Shown: piece by piece, positions 42,715-51,737 of the stretch
Layout: each line of letters opens with the position of its first letter
How positions within the stretch are numbered: position 1 is the first letter of the stretch
Source of the DNA: an uncultured Prevotella sp.
GTDB taxonomy: Bacteria > Bacteroidota > Bacteroidia > Bacteroidales > Bacteroidaceae
Length of the DNA stretch: 55,632 bases
Assembly (NCBI GenBank): GCA_905236875.1
Contig: CAJOQT010000073.1
Coordinates: 1 to 55,632 of the forward strand
Direction of reading: 5' to 3'
The notes under the pieces: model-generated
Databases searched by the model: none
Told to the model about the DNA's origin: nothing
Seen by the model: only the letters and a program-made list of their open reading frames with translations
Position numbers and translations under genes: made by a program

Positions 42715-42764
42715 GGAAACACATCGGCGCCATTTGCCCCTTTCTTGCCATAAGCGTAAAAAAT

Positions 42765-42800
42765 AATGGAGGTCACTCTTAAGAGTAATCTCCATTTTCT
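42765..42800 (+). terminator. terminator after the sensor kinase gene
   Basis: AATGGAG (42765-42771) pairs with CTCCATT (42790-42796) and, inside, ACTCTT with AAGAGT (42775-42786). A TTTTCTT tract follows. It also precedes the convergent tRNA-Lys 3' end. Confidence 0.75.
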
Positions 42801-42802
42801 TG

Positions 42803-42875
42803 TACACCCGCAGGGGTTCGAACCCTGGACACCCTGATTAAGAGTCAGGTGCTCTACCAACTGAGCTACGGGTGC
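42803..42875 (-). tRNA. tRNA-Lys (CTT)
   Basis: A 73-nt cloverleaf on the minus strand. The acceptor GCACCCG pairs with CGGGTGT (first pair G-U). The D-arm contains AGCTCAGTTGGTAGAGC, the anticodon loop CTCTTAA gives anticodon CTT for Lys, and the T-arm contains GGTTCGAACC. CCA is not encoded. Confidence 0.93.
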
Positions 42876-42891
42876 ATCATTTTGTTACCGG

Positions 42892-42911
42892 ATTCAGCGC
42901 TCTTGCTGAAT
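42892..42911. repeat. inverted repeat in the tRNA-Lys leader
   Basis: ATTCAGC (42892-42898) and GCTGAAT (42905-42911) form a 7-bp stem with a 6-nt loop between the tRNA-Lys promoter and its 5' end. It is probably removed with the leader. Confidence 0.45.
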
Positions 42912-42919
42912 TGCGGGTG

Positions 42920-42951
42920 CAAAGATACGTACTTTATTTGATACTGCCAAA
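42920..42951 (-). promoter_or_regulatory. tRNA-Lys promoter
   Basis: On the minus strand, TTTG (42948-42951), 20 bp, TATCTTTG (42920-42927), 45 bp before the tRNA. Confidence 0.7.
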
Positions 42952-42977
42952 TAAATCGACAACTTTTTTCAAAAAAA

Positions 42978-43688
42978 TCAAATTTTTAGATAGAAATCGT
43001 GCATCATTGCCTGATATTCCGGACTTCCAATGAGCAATGTCGAACGTTGGGCATCATAAACCAGATGTTTTCTGAAGGCCAAAAGATAACGACGCGGCGG
43101 CTTACGCTCCGTCGTCCTGACAGCACAACAGCGTGAAAGAAGAAGGCCTGCCAAGGCAGCTGCCGACTCCATGCGTGACAGGCTGTCGAACGGCACGACG
43201 ACAGACAGTTCACCATCATCGGAAAGACAGCGGAAAGCATGTTGCATCAACACGTCGTAGGTAAGTGACGTAGCATGCCGGGCCAGTGTGCGCTGGTTGT
43301 CCGGACAGGTCAGGGCATCCATAAAATAAGGCGGATTGCTGACAATGCAGTCAAAGGGGGGCCTCCCCCTAACCCCCTCCCATAGAGGGGGAACTTGGTT
43401 CGAGAAGTCTGCCTGCAATACCTCGATACGGTTGCCGAAGGGCGACGCACCGACGTTCTCACGTGCCTGACTGACGGCATCGGCATCAACGTCGATAGCC
43501 GTAACAGCAGACTGCGGGAAGCGCTGGGCCATCATCAGGGCAATGAGTCCCGTGCCTGTGCCCACGTCGAGAATACGCCGTCCGCCCTGTGCCCATGCCC
43601 CCAGCAGGCATCCGTCTGTGCCCACTTTCATGGCACAGCGTTCCTGTCGTACCACAAACTGCCTGAACTCAAAATAATTGTTACTCAT
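42978..43688 (-). CDS. tRNA1(Val) adenine-N6 methyltransferase-like (TrmN6/YfiC type)
   Basis: A 236-aa SAM-dependent methyltransferase with the YfiC/TrmN6 layout; it would methylate A37 of tRNA-Val. FEFRQFVVRQERCAMKVGTDGCLLGAW opens it, motif I is ILDVGTGTGLIALMMAQRF, then AIDVDADAVSQA, and the catalytic N-P-P-Y is in IVSNPPYF (about residues 116-122). Residues about 99-112 (VPPLWEGVRGRPPF) come from an in-frame GC-rich palindromic element inserted between DFSN and DCIVSNPPY. It lies right before the active-site motif, so the effect on activity deserves a test. Divergent from lon with its own -7 box. Confidence 0.88.
   Translation of the reverse strand: MSNNYFEFRQFVVRQERCAMKVGTDGCLLGAWAQGGRRILDVGTGTGLIALMMAQRFPQSAVTAIDVDADAVSQARENVGASPFGNRIEVLQADFSNQVPPLWEGVRGRPPFDCIVSNPPYFMDALTCPDNQRTLARHATSLTYDVLMQHAFRCLSDDGELSVVVPFDSLSRMESAAALAGLLLSRCCAVRTTERKPPRRYLLAFRKHLVYDAQRSTLLIGSPEYQAMMHDFYLKI
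43356..43391. repeat. GC-rich palindromic element inside the trmN6-like gene (in frame)
   Basis: CCCCCTC (43373-43379) and GAGGGGG (43385-43391) form a hairpin next to GGGGGGCCTCCCCCT (43356-43370). 36 bp, or 12 codons, without a stop in the gene's frame. Half the layout of the elements at 4016 and 50550. Confidence 0.65.
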
Positions 43689-43702
43689 ATCTAAAAACTA
43701 TG

Positions 43703-43710
43703 CAAAGATA
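43703..43710 (-). promoter_or_regulatory. -7 element for the trmN6-like gene
   Basis: TATCTTTG on the minus strand, 15 bp before the ATG. No upstream TTTG at the usual distance. Confidence 0.5.
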
Positions 43711-43753
43711 CTAAAAAGTTGACTGTTAATCGTTGAGAGTTGAGATTTTTTTG

Positions 43754-43761
43754 TAATTTTG
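43754..43761 (+). promoter_or_regulatory. -7 element for lon
   Basis: TAATTTTG fits TAnnTTTG. GTTG (three of four bases of TTTG) lies 18 bp upstream. 32 bp before the lon ATG. Confidence 0.55.
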
Positions 43762-43793
43762 CAGCCTAAAAATATATAAGGTATAGAAATATA

Positions 43794-46259
43794 ATGAGTC
43801 AAGTACATAATAACAACGCATTTTCAATGATAGCAGACGTCGAGGGAGACTATATGGATTTATGCCGTATTACGGTTCCTGACAGTCTGCCGATTCTCGC
43901 ACTCAGGAACCTCGTCTTGTTTCCAGGTGTAGTATCTCCCATTCTTATCGGTCGGGAGTCAAGCATGGCACTCGTTCAACACTCTGAGAAGAACAACAGC
44001 GTCATCGGCATCGTATGCCAGCGTGACCCGGAGATAGAGCATCCCATGCAGGAAGACCTCTACGAATATGGCGTGCTGGCACGTGTGATGAAGATGCTCA
44101 CGCTGCCCAACGGCAACATTACCACCATCGTTCAGTGTCTGGGACGCATGCGACTGGATAAGGTTATTCAGCAGCATCCGTACATGATAGGCGAAGTGAC
44201 GAGTCTGCCGGAGGTGGATCCGGAAAAGCGCGACCGTGAGTTCAAGACGGCGATGAAGGATCTCCGTCAGATGACGCAGGAGTATATCCGCCTGAACGAC
44301 GAGCTGCCTGACGAGGCCAACTTTGCCGTCAACAATGTCACCAACGACATCATGGCCCTGAACTTCATCTGCACGAACATGCCGTTCAGCATCAAGGAGA
44401 AGATGGAGCTGCTGCAGATGGACAGCATCAAGGAGCGACTGTTCAACACCATGCGTATCCTGAACCGTGAGATCAAACTCGAAAACCTCAAGCAGGACAT
44501 CCGCAACAAGACACGTGACGACCTCGACGAGCAGCAGCGTAACTACTTCCTGCAACAGCAGATACGTAACATCCAGGCTGAGATGGGCAACGGCGAAGGC
44601 TCGCCCGAGAAGCGCGCACTGCTCGAGAAGGCAATGGACAAGAAATGGTCAGAGGACATCGAGCGCGTATTCTACAAGGAAGTGGAGAAGTTGGACCAGC
44701 TGAACACGCAGAGTCCTGACTGGAACGTCCAGCTGACATACCTGCAGACGCTGATAGCCCTGCCGTGGGGTGAGATGACCGAGGACGACCTCGACCTGAC
44801 ACGGGCCCAGAAGGTGCTCGACAAGGACCACTATGGTATGGAGAAAGTCAAGGAGCGCATACTCGAATACATGGCTGTGCTCCAGCTGCGTGGCGACCTG
44901 AAGTCGCCCATCCTGTGCCTTTACGGTCCTCCGGGAGTCGGCAAGACCTCATTAGGCAAATCCATCGCCGAGGCTATGGGACGCAAGTATGTCCGTGTGT
45001 CACTGGGCGGTCTGCACGACGAGGCAGAGATTCGCGGACATCGCCGCACCTATATCGGTGCCATGCCCGGCCGCATCATCAAGAACATCCAGAAGGCAGG
45101 CTCCAGCAATCCCGTCTTCATTCTCGACGAGATAGACAAAGTGACGCAGGTAACCCATAACGGTGATCCTGCATCGGCACTGCTGGAGGTGCTCGACCCT
45201 GAGCAGAACAGTGCCTTCCACGACAACTATCTCGACCTGGACTACGACCTCTCGAAGGTACTCTTCATTGCCACCGCCAACGACCTGAACACCATACCGC
45301 GTCCCCTGCTCGACCGTATGGAGATCATTGAGGTGAGCGGCTACATCACCGAGGAGAAGATTGAGATTGCCAAGCGTCATCTCGTCCCCAAGGAGAAGGA
45401 GAACAACGGACTTCGCAGCGAGAAACGACTGAACTTCAACAAGGCCGCCATCGAGAAGATCATCGAGCAATACACCCGTGAAAGCGGCGTGCGACAGTTA
45501 GAGAAGCAGATCAACAAGAGCTTCCGCAAGCTGGCCCTGCGCAAGGCCAAGGACGGCGAGCTGCCTTATATGAAGATTACGCCCAACGAGATTGAGGACC
45601 TGCTGGGCAAGCCGCCCTTCTACCGCGACATCTATCAGGGTAACGACTATGCCGGCGTGGTCACCGGACTGGCATGGACCAGCGTAGGCGGCGAGATACT
45701 CTTTATCGAGACCTCACTCTCGAAGGGCAAAGGCTCGAAGCTCACGCTGACGGGTAATCTGGGCGACGTGATGAAGGAGAGTGCCGTGCTCGCGCTGGAA
45801 TATGTCAAGGCACATGCCGACGTGCTGGGCATCGACTACCGAATCTTCGACAACTGGAACATCCACATCCACGTGCCTGAGGGTGCCACACCCAAGGACG
45901 GACCGTCGGCCGGCATCACTATCGCCACCTCTATCGCCTCTGCACTCACCCAGCGCAAGGTTCGCAAAAACGTGGCTATGACGGGTGAGATTACCCTGCG
46001 CGGCAAGGTGCTGCCCGTTGGAGGCATCAAGGAGAAGATTCTTGCCGCCAAGCGTGCCGGCATCACAGACATCATACTGTGTCAGGAGAACCGCAAGGAT
46101 ATCGAGGAGATACCCGATGTCTATCTGAAGGGTGTCAAGTTCCACTATGTGGAAAACGTACAGGACGTTTGGCAGTTCGCCCTCACTGACGAGATTGTAG
46201 AGCACGCCCTGAAGTTTGAGATTCCTGAAGAAGAAAACCATAACCAAAAAGAAAACTGA
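43794..46259 (+). CDS. lon: ATP-dependent protease Lon
   Basis: An 821-aa cytosolic AAA+ protease that degrades damaged and short-lived regulatory proteins. The N-terminal substrate-binding domain (about 25-225, [19 protein letters not shown]) and coiled coil precede the AAA+ module: Walker [14 protein letters not shown], Walker [11 protein letters not shown], and the sensor region around [20 protein letters not shown]. The protease domain has the Ser-Lys dyad S705 in GPSAGITIA and K748 in GGIKEK (43 residues apart, as in E. coli Lon). Length is usual. First gene of a likely lon-tgt-permease operon: tgt starts 12 bp after its stop. Confidence 0.97.
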   Translation: MSQVHNNNAFSMIADVEGDYMDLCRITVPDSLPILALRNLVLFPGVVSPILIGRESSMALVQHSEKNNSVIGIVCQRDPEIEHPMQEDLYEYGVLARVMKMLTLPNGNITTIVQCLGRMRLDKVIQQHPYMIGEVTSLPEVDPEKRDREFKTAMKDLRQMTQEYIRLNDELPDEANFAVNNVTNDIMALNFICTNMPFSIKEKMELLQMDSIKERLFNTMRILNREIKLENLKQDIRNKTRDDLDEQQRNYFLQQQIRNIQAEMGNGEGSPEKRALLEKAMDKKWSEDIERVFYKEVEKLDQLNTQSPDWNVQLTYLQTLIALPWGEMTEDDLDLTRAQKVLDKDHYGMEKVKERILEYMAVLQLRGDLKSPILCLYGPPGVGKTSLGKSIAEAMGRKYVRVSLGGLHDEAEIRGHRRTYIGAMPGRIIKNIQKAGSSNPVFILDEIDKVTQVTHNGDPASALLEVLDPEQNSAFHDNYLDLDYDLSKVLFIATANDLNTIPRPLLDRMEIIEVSGYITEEKIEIAKRHLVPKEKENNGLRSEKRLNFNKAAIEKIIEQYTRESGVRQLEKQINKSFRKLALRKAKDGELPYMKITPNEIEDLLGKPPFYRDIYQGNDYAGVVTGLAWTSVGGEILFIETSLSKGKGSKLTLTGNLGDVMKESAVLALEYVKAHADVLGIDYRIFDNWNIHIHVPEGATPKDGPSAGITIATSIASALTQRKVRKNVAMTGEITLRGKVLPVGGIKEKILAAKRAGITDIILCQENRKDIEEIPDVYLKGVKFHYVENVQDVWQFALTDEIVEHALKFEIPEEENHNQKEN

Positions 46260-46271
46260 ATAGATTTTCAA

Positions 46272-47414
46272 ATGAGCTTCTTCCAACTTCAGCATACCGA
46301 TTCAGCCTCTGATGCACGCACCGGCTTGATTACCACCGACCACGGCCAGATCAAGACGCCGATCTTCATGCCCGTCGGTACGGTGGGCAGCGTCAAGGGA
46401 GTACACTTCTCGGAGTTGCGCCAGCAGATTGGTGCCCAGATCATACTGGGCAATACCTACCATCTCTACCTGCGGCCAGGACTGGAAGTGCTTCGCAAGG
46501 CAGGAGGACTGCATAAGTTCAACACATGGGACCGTCCCATACTCACGGACTCCGGCGGTTTCCAGGTCTTTTCGCTGACTGGCATCCGCAAGCTGCGCGA
46601 GGAAGGCTGTGAGTTCCGCTCGCATATCGACGGTTCAAAGCATATCTTCACGCCTGAAAACGTGATGGATACGGAGCGCATCATCGGAGCCGACATCATG
46701 ATGGCACTGGACGAATGTCCGCCAGGACAGAGCGACTACCAGTATGCCAGAAATTCGCTGGGACTGACACAGCGCTGGCTCGACCGCTGCATCAAGCGCT
46801 TCAACGAGACGGAGCCGCTCTACGGTCACCGTCAGTGGCTCTTCCCCATCGTTCAGGGATGTACCTACAAGGACCTGCGCACAGAGGCTGCCCACTATAT
46901 CGCCGACAGGCTTCCCGCTTTGGGCGACGGAGGTGCCGCTATCGGCGGACTGGCCGTCGGAGAGCCTACGGAGGTGATGTACGACATGATTGAGGTGGTG
47001 AACGCCATCCTGCCGAAGGACCGTCCACGCTACCTGATGGGCGTCGGCACTCCGCAGAACATCCTCGAGGCCATCGAGCGGGGTGTCGATATGTTCGACT
47101 GCGTCATGCCGACACGCAACGGCCGCAATGCCATGCTGTTCACCTACGAGGGAACCATGAACATGCGCAACAAGAAATGGGAGACGGACTTCTCGCCCAT
47201 CGATCCTGACGGCTGCGAAATAGACCGCATCCACTCGAAGGCATACCTGCACCACCTGTTCAAGGCACAGGAACTTCTGGCCATGCAGATTGCCTCCATC
47301 CACAACCTCGCCTTCTACCTCCGACTGGTGGGCGACGCCCGTCAGCACATCGAACAGGGAGACTTCGTACAGTGGAAACGTAGTGTCATTGACAATTTAG
47401 GGAGAAGAGTGTAA
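46272..47414 (+). CDS. tgt: queuine tRNA-ribosyltransferase
   Basis: A 380-aa enzyme that swaps guanine 34 of GUN-anticodon tRNAs for preQ1. LTDSGGFQVFSL (D93) and VDMFDCVMPTRNGRN (D276) carry the catalytic aspartates; GLAVGEPTEVMY and RYLMGVGTPQNIL are also conserved. The usual C-terminal zinc site C-x-C-x2-C...H is mostly gone: where it should be the protein reads DPDGCEIDRIHSKAYLHHLF, with one Cys (C315), although the His side (IASIHNLAFYL, H344) remains. This could be a lineage trait. Otherwise full length. It sits 12 bp after lon and 4 bp before the permease gene. Confidence 0.94.
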   Translation: MSFFQLQHTDSASDARTGLITTDHGQIKTPIFMPVGTVGSVKGVHFSELRQQIGAQIILGNTYHLYLRPGLEVLRKAGGLHKFNTWDRPILTDSGGFQVFSLTGIRKLREEGCEFRSHIDGSKHIFTPENVMDTERIIGADIMMALDECPPGQSDYQYARNSLGLTQRWLDRCIKRFNETEPLYGHRQWLFPIVQGCTYKDLRTEAAHYIADRLPALGDGGAAIGGLAVGEPTEVMYDMIEVVNAILPKDRPRYLMGVGTPQNILEAIERGVDMFDCVMPTRNGRNAMLFTYEGTMNMRNKKWETDFSPIDPDGCEIDRIHSKAYLHHLFKAQELLAMQIASIHNLAFYLRLVGDARQHIEQGDFVQWKRSVIDNLGRRV

Positions 47415-47418
47415 TTAT

Positions 47419-48603
47419 ATGGAATTCAAAAAGATAAGAAAATGGAACAAGCTGCTTCACCTGCTGCGCACGCTGCGCCGCTGGTGGAAGAAAGTCATGA
47501 GCTGGCCAAGGAGATACATCAAGCGCATTGATACCTATATCATCTGGAAGTTCATTGGCACCTACATCTATTCCATCATCCTCATCATCTCCATTTCCAT
47601 CGTTTTCGACATCAACGAGAACCTCTCGAAGTTCACGACTCACCACGCACCGCTTCATGCCATTGTCTTCGACTACTACGCCAACTTCGTTCCCTACTTT
47701 GCCAACCTCTTCTCACCGCTGTTTGTGTTTATTGCCGTCATCTTCTTTACCTCGAAGATGGCAGGCAACTCCGAAGTCATAGCGATGCTGGCCAGCGGCA
47801 TGGGCTTCAAGCGCCTGCTCCGTCCCTACCTGATATCGGCAGCCCTCATTGCAGCCCTGAACTTCTATCTCGGTGCCTATATCATCCCTAAAGGCACCAT
47901 CGTCCGACTGAACTTCGAGTCACAGTACAAGAACAGGCACAAGAACACGTCGGCAACCAACGTACAGCTACAAGTGGCTCCAGGCGTCATCGCCTTCATG
48001 TCGCAATACGACGACATCACCAAGACGGGCTATGGCTTCACGCTCGACAAGTTCGAGAACAAGAAACTCGTCAGCACCCTCTCGGCCAACATAGTCCAGT
48101 ACGACACCATCAGCGAGAGCCGCTACCAATGGAAGGTACGCAACTACAAGATACGCACCCTGACGGGCATGCGCGAACAGATCACTTCAGGCATGTCGCT
48201 CGACACGATGATCATGCTGGAACCCATGGACCTGGTGTTCTCACGAGGTCAGCAGGAGACGCTCACCTCACCGGAGCTGAAGCGTTACATATCGAAACAG
48301 GAGGAACGCGGCTCGCAGAATGTCGTGCAGTATGAGGTGGAGTACCACAAGCGAATAGCCACCTCGTTCGCCTCGTTTATTCTCACCATCATTGGTGCCT
48401 CGCTGTCCTCGCGAAAGCGGAAAGGCGGAATGGGAATGTATCTCGGCATCGGACTGGCACTCTCCTTTACCTACATCCTGCTGCAGACGGTCAGTGCCAC
48501 CTTCGCCACACAGGCCGGCACCCCACCCTTGCTCGCTGCATGGATTCCCAACATCCTCTATATCTTCATCGCCTACTTCTGCTACAGGCAGGCACCGAAT
48601 TAA
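47419..48603 (+). CDS. LptF/LptG-family (YjgP/YjgQ) permease
   Basis: A 394-aa inner-membrane protein of the lipopolysaccharide-transport permease family, which with LptB moves LPS toward the Lpt bridge. A very basic N-terminus (about 1-40) leads into RIDTYIIWKFIGTYIYSIILIISISIVFDINENLSKF, the standard opening with the first helix. Helices 2 and 3 are near 80-100 and 120-145. A periplasmic beta-jellyroll part covers about 150-300, and helices 4-6 lie near 315-390 (KRIATSFASFILTIIGASLSSRKRKGGMGMYLGIGLALS). LptF and LptG cannot be separated with confidence here. Starts 4 bp after tgt. Confidence 0.9.
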   Translation: MEFKKIRKWNKLLHLLRTLRRWWKKVMSWPRRYIKRIDTYIIWKFIGTYIYSIILIISISIVFDINENLSKFTTHHAPLHAIVFDYYANFVPYFANLFSPLFVFIAVIFFTSKMAGNSEVIAMLASGMGFKRLLRPYLISAALIAALNFYLGAYIIPKGTIVRLNFESQYKNRHKNTSATNVQLQVAPGVIAFMSQYDDITKTGYGFTLDKFENKKLVSTLSANIVQYDTISESRYQWKVRNYKIRTLTGMREQITSGMSLDTMIMLEPMDLVFSRGQQETLTSPELKRYISKQEERGSQNVVQYEVEYHKRIATSFASFILTIIGASLSSRKRKGGMGMYLGIGLALSFTYILLQTVSATFATQAGTPPLLAAWIPNILYIFIAYFCYRQAPN

Positions 48604-48637
48604 TTTACGATTTACAGATTTACGGATTTACGATTTT
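48604..48637. repeat. ATTTACGATTTACAG micro-repeat
   Basis: Four near-copies of TTTACGA/TTTACAGA/TTTACGGA/TTTACGA directly after the permease stop. Same type as 51685-51732 and 53223-53260. The rest of the gap to 48699 holds nothing I recognise. Confidence 0.6.
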
Positions 48638-48699
48638 GCTACGCCAACGTAATGAGGAGTCCTAAACAGTCGTAATTCATAACTAACAAAGAATATACG

Positions 48700-49944
48700 A
48701 TGACTTTTGAAGAAACATATTTAAATGATAATATCCTCGATGCGCTGTATGACATGCACTTTGAGGAGATGACTCCTGTTCAGGAGAAGTGCATACCACA
48801 GATTCTCGACGGACACGACGTGATGGGAGTGGCACAGACCGGCACTGGCAAGACTGCTGCCTACCTGCTGCCCATCCTCTCCATGCTCGACGACGGCGGC
48901 TATCCCTCCGATGCCATCAACTGTCTCATCATGGCACCAACACGAGAGCTGGCACAACAGATTGACCAGGCCATGCAGGGTTTCGGCTACTACCTCGACG
49001 CCGTCAGCAGCGTCGCCGTCTATGGCGGCAACGACGGCAACCGCTACGACCAGGAGCAACGCTCACTGCGCATGGGTGCCGACGTGGTGATTGCCACGCC
49101 AGGCCGTTTGCTCAGCCATATCAAGGTGGGAAACGTCGATCTCAGCCGCGTCAGTTTCTTCGTGCTCGACGAGGCCGACCGCATGCTAGACATGGGATTC
49201 TCTGACGACATCATGCAGATAGCCTCGCATCTGCCCCAAAACCGTCAGACCGTCATGTTCTCTGCTACCATGCCCGATAAGATACAACAGCTGGCCAAGT
49301 CGATGCTCTACCAGCCTGTCATGGTCAAGATAGCCGTCAGCCGTCCTGCCGACAAGATCCGCCAGTCGGCCTTCGTCTGCTACGAGCCGCAGAAACTGGC
49401 CATCATCAAGCACCTCTTCGCTACCGACCAGCTGCAGCGTGTCATCATCTTCTCCGGCAAGAAAGACAAGGTGAAGGACATCACACGTGAGCTGAAACGC
49501 ATGAAGATCAACTGCGCACAGATGCACAGCGACCTCACCCAACAGGAACGCGACGAGGTGATGCTGGCATTCAAGGCCGGTCAAATCGATGTGCTTGTGG
49601 CTACCGACATCGTCAGCCGAGGCATCGACATCGACGATATCCGTATGGTCATCAACTTTGATGTGCCCCACGATGCCGAGGATTACGTCCACCGCATCGG
49701 CCGTACGGCACGTGCCGACCGCGACGGTGCTGCCATCACCTTTGTCTGCGAAAAGGAGCAGTTCGCCTTCCGTCAGATAGAGAAGTTCCTCGGAAAGGAG
49801 GTCGAGAAGACTCCCCTACCCGACAGCGTGGGCGAAGGTCCCGTCTATGAACCCAAGAGCCGCACTGCCCGTGCCTCCCGTTACTGCCATCGCCGGGGGC
49901 GCAACAACTCATCTACACATCGGCGCAAATCTTCTCGGCGATAA
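48700..49944 (+). CDS. DEAD-box RNA helicase
   Basis: A 414-aa ATP-dependent RNA helicase of the RhlE/DeaD kind, probably for ribosome assembly or RNA turnover. In order: the Q-motif region FEEMTPVQEKCIPQILDGHD, motif I AQTGTGKT, Ia PTRELAQQ, GG at VYGGND, II VLDEADRML, III SATMP, then the second domain with IIFSGKKDKVKDI, VATDIVSRGIDID and motif VI HRIGRTARAD. The C-terminus is a short basic tail (RTARASRYCHRRGRNNSSTHRRKSSRR), typical as an RNA-binding extension. The start is placed at the ATG before TFEETYLNDNILDALYDMHF. A terminator hairpin follows 6 bp after the stop. Confidence 0.95.
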   Translation: MTFEETYLNDNILDALYDMHFEEMTPVQEKCIPQILDGHDVMGVAQTGTGKTAAYLLPILSMLDDGGYPSDAINCLIMAPTRELAQQIDQAMQGFGYYLDAVSSVAVYGGNDGNRYDQEQRSLRMGADVVIATPGRLLSHIKVGNVDLSRVSFFVLDEADRMLDMGFSDDIMQIASHLPQNRQTVMFSATMPDKIQQLAKSMLYQPVMVKIAVSRPADKIRQSAFVCYEPQKLAIIKHLFATDQLQRVIIFSGKKDKVKDITRELKRMKINCAQMHSDLTQQERDEVMLAFKAGQIDVLVATDIVSRGIDIDDIRMVINFDVPHDAEDYVHRIGRTARADRDGAAITFVCEKEQFAFRQIEKFLGKEVEKTPLPDSVGEGPVYEPKSRTARASRYCHRRGRNNSSTHRRKSSRR

Positions 49945-49950
49945 GCAAAA

Positions 49951-49975
49951 AAAGAGAACCCCAAAGGGTTCTTTT
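49951..49975 (+). terminator. terminator after the helicase gene
   Basis: AGAACCC (49954-49960) and GGGTTCT (49965-49971) pair around a short loop. A preceding A run and a short TTTT tract follow. Confidence 0.65.
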
Positions 49976-50082
49976 GCGATTCTCGGAAGGCACTTTTGCG
50001 ATTGCTAAAAGGCCTTCTTGTATATGGAAGAAGAGCCTTCGAGCAGGGCAAGAAGGCTCTCGGGCAACCGCAAGAAGGGCCT
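49976..50082. repeat. CCTTCTTG / GAAGG repeat-rich spacer
   Basis: AGGCCTTCTTG (50010-50020) pairs with CAAGAAGGGCCT (50071-50082) with one bulge; inside it AGAGCCTTC (50032-50040) pairs exactly with GAAGGCTCT (50052-50060). CTTTTGCGATT occurs twice (near 49971 and 49993). The stretch has no supported gene; a minus-strand ORF through it is repetitive and carries an EALLAVAREPS / EGLLAIAKVPS duplication. Confidence 0.5.
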
Positions 50083-50091
50083 CGTTGAAAA

Positions 50092-50134
50092 ACAGCTGCA
50101 TACTCCAAGTGGATGGAGTATGCAGCTGTCGTAT
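50092..50134 (-). terminator. terminator of the nuo operon
   Basis: A perfect 16-bp stem, 50092-50107 with 50114-50129, with a 6-nt loop. On the minus strand it is followed by TTTTTC (plus 50091-50086). 26 bp after the nuoN stop. Confidence 0.85.
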
Positions 50135-50154
50135 TGATGAGGAAAGGAAGTAGC

Positions 50155-51681
50155 CTACAGGATAGATGAGGCGTAAATCCAGTCGTAGATGCAGGAGACG
50201 ATACCGAAGAGGACGATGCCTGCCGTACAGAGGGCGAGTGCCACCTTGGTGTCAAGGTTGACCTTGAAGGTGGGCAGCGGCGATTCCTCGCTCTTGATAT
50301 ACATGGCCTTAACGATGAGCAGGTAGTAGTAGAGTGACACTACCGTATTGATCAAGGCGATGAAGACCACGAAGTAAGCCCAGAACGGGGCATGCTCGTG
50401 ACCTGCCACACCTGCCATGAAGACGAAGAACTTCGAGAACATACCTGCAAACGGCGGGATGCCTGCCAACGAGAACAATGCCAGCGTCATGAGGAACGAC
50501 AGCTTGGGATTGGTCTTGTAGAAACCGTTGTAGGCGGACATCAGGGTCAGCCCCTCCCGACCTCCCCGAAGGGGAGGAGTCACCCCTCCTTCGGAGGGGA
50601 TGGGGGAGGCCTCCACCGCACCAATGATGGTGAAGACGGCGAGGTTGGCTACCACATAGACCAGCACGTAGTAGATGAGTGAGGCGGTGCTCATCTGGAA
50701 GTCGTTACCAATGACTGCCAACATGATATAACCAGCCTGCGAGATGGAGCTGAACGCCATGAAGCGCTTGAGCTCCTTCTGACGGATGGCAAACAGGTTG
50801 GCAACCGTTATCGACAGGATGATGACCACCCAGAGCATGGGCTGGTAATACTGCGACATGGGAGCAAAGGCCTTGACCAGTACGATAAGCAGCGTAAGGG
50901 CGGCAGCTCCCTTGGAGATGACGCTCAGATAACCTGTGACAGGCGTCGGAGCACCTTGATAGGTGTCAGCCGTCCAGAAATGGAAGGGAACCAGCGAGAG
51001 CTTGAAGCCCAGTCCGCTGAAGAAGAAAGCCAGACCCATGAGCATCAGGGGCGAGAATATATACGACTGACTTAGACGACTGCAGATGTCACCATAATAC
51101 ATGGTTCCTGTGGCAGCATAGATAAACGAGATGCCAAAGAGCATGACACCACTGGAGAACGTTGCCATAAGGATATACTTGGCAGCTGCCTCGGCCGACT
51201 CTTTCTTCCATTTGTCGAAGGCAGCAAGGCAGGCCATAGGTACGGAAGCCATCTCGAGTCCGAGGAAGAACAGCAGGAAATGACCGCTCGACATCATGAC
51301 ATACATACCAAGCAGGGTGGAAACTATGAGCATATAATACTCGCCTGAATACTTATTATTTGACGGTTGACCATTTACGATTCCGCATCCTGCACTGAGC
51401 CACGTCTGTGACATGATGACGACGATGATGGTGCCTGCCGTCAGTATCAGCTTCATGACATTGACTGCCGGACTGGTGACATAAAGTCCTCCGAAGGCTT
51501 CGGCAGGTTCAGCCAGGAAACAGGGAACAAGCTGTGCACAAAGCAACAGTGTAGTCAGGATGCCCAGTGACTTGGTCTTGCCCTCGCCCTTCATCAGCAG
51601 GTCGGCGAAAAATACGATAATCAGTACTGCAACAAGTGTTGCTTCAGGCAGCATCAGTAGAAATTGACTGTAATCCATCAT
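50155..51681 (-). CDS. nuoN: NADH-quinone oxidoreductase subunit N
   Basis: A 508-aa antiporter-like, proton-pumping subunit of complex I with about 14 helices in the inner membrane. The conserved Glu and Lys of the family lie in the regions LFFLGLEMASVPMACLAAFDKWKKESAEAAAKYILM, PFHFWTADTYQGAPTPVTGYLSVISKGAA and KRFMAFSSISQAGYIMLAV. NPKLSFLMTLALFSLAGIPPFAGMFSKF closes the set. Residues about 357-378 (PIPSEGGVTPPLRGGREGL) are encoded by a GC-rich palindromic element in frame, in a loop between helices. Last gene of the operon before a strong terminator. Confidence 0.96.
   Translation of the reverse strand: MMDYSQFLLMLPEATLVAVLIIVFFADLLMKGEGKTKSLGILTTLLLCAQLVPCFLAEPAEAFGGLYVTSPAVNVMKLILTAGTIIVVIMSQTWLSAGCGIVNGQPSNNKYSGEYYMLIVSTLLGMYVMMSSGHFLLFFLGLEMASVPMACLAAFDKWKKESAEAAAKYILMATFSSGVMLFGISFIYAATGTMYYGDICSRLSQSYIFSPLMLMGLAFFFSGLGFKLSLVPFHFWTADTYQGAPTPVTGYLSVISKGAAALTLLIVLVKAFAPMSQYYQPMLWVVIILSITVANLFAIRQKELKRFMAFSSISQAGYIMLAVIGNDFQMSTASLIYYVLVYVVANLAVFTIIGAVEASPIPSEGGVTPPLRGGREGLTLMSAYNGFYKTNPKLSFLMTLALFSLAGIPPFAGMFSKFFVFMAGVAGHEHAPFWAYFVVFIALINTVVSLYYYLLIVKAMYIKSEESPLPTFKVNLDTKVALALCTAGIVLFGIVSCIYDWIYASSIL
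50550..50612. repeat. GC-rich palindromic element inside nuoN (in frame)
   Basis: Two hairpins, CCTCCCC-GAA-GGGGAGG (50561-50577) and CCCCTCC-TTC-GGAGGGG (50583-50599), lie between loosely inverted outer arms (GCCCCTCCC and GGGGGAGGC). About 63 bp, or 21 codons, open in the nuoN frame. Related in style to the elements at 4016 and 43356. Confidence 0.7.
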
Positions 51682-51684
51682 GAG

Positions 51685-51732
51685 ATTTACTATTTGACGA
51701 TTTACTATTTGACGATTTTACTATTTACGATT
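51685..51732. repeat. ATTTACTATTTGACG micro-repeat between nuoN and nuoM
   Basis: Tandem ATTTACTATTTGACG (2 copies) and a partial ATTTTACTATTTACG. It fills the 56-bp gap between nuoM and nuoN. Confidence 0.7.
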
Positions 51733-51737
51733 AATGA

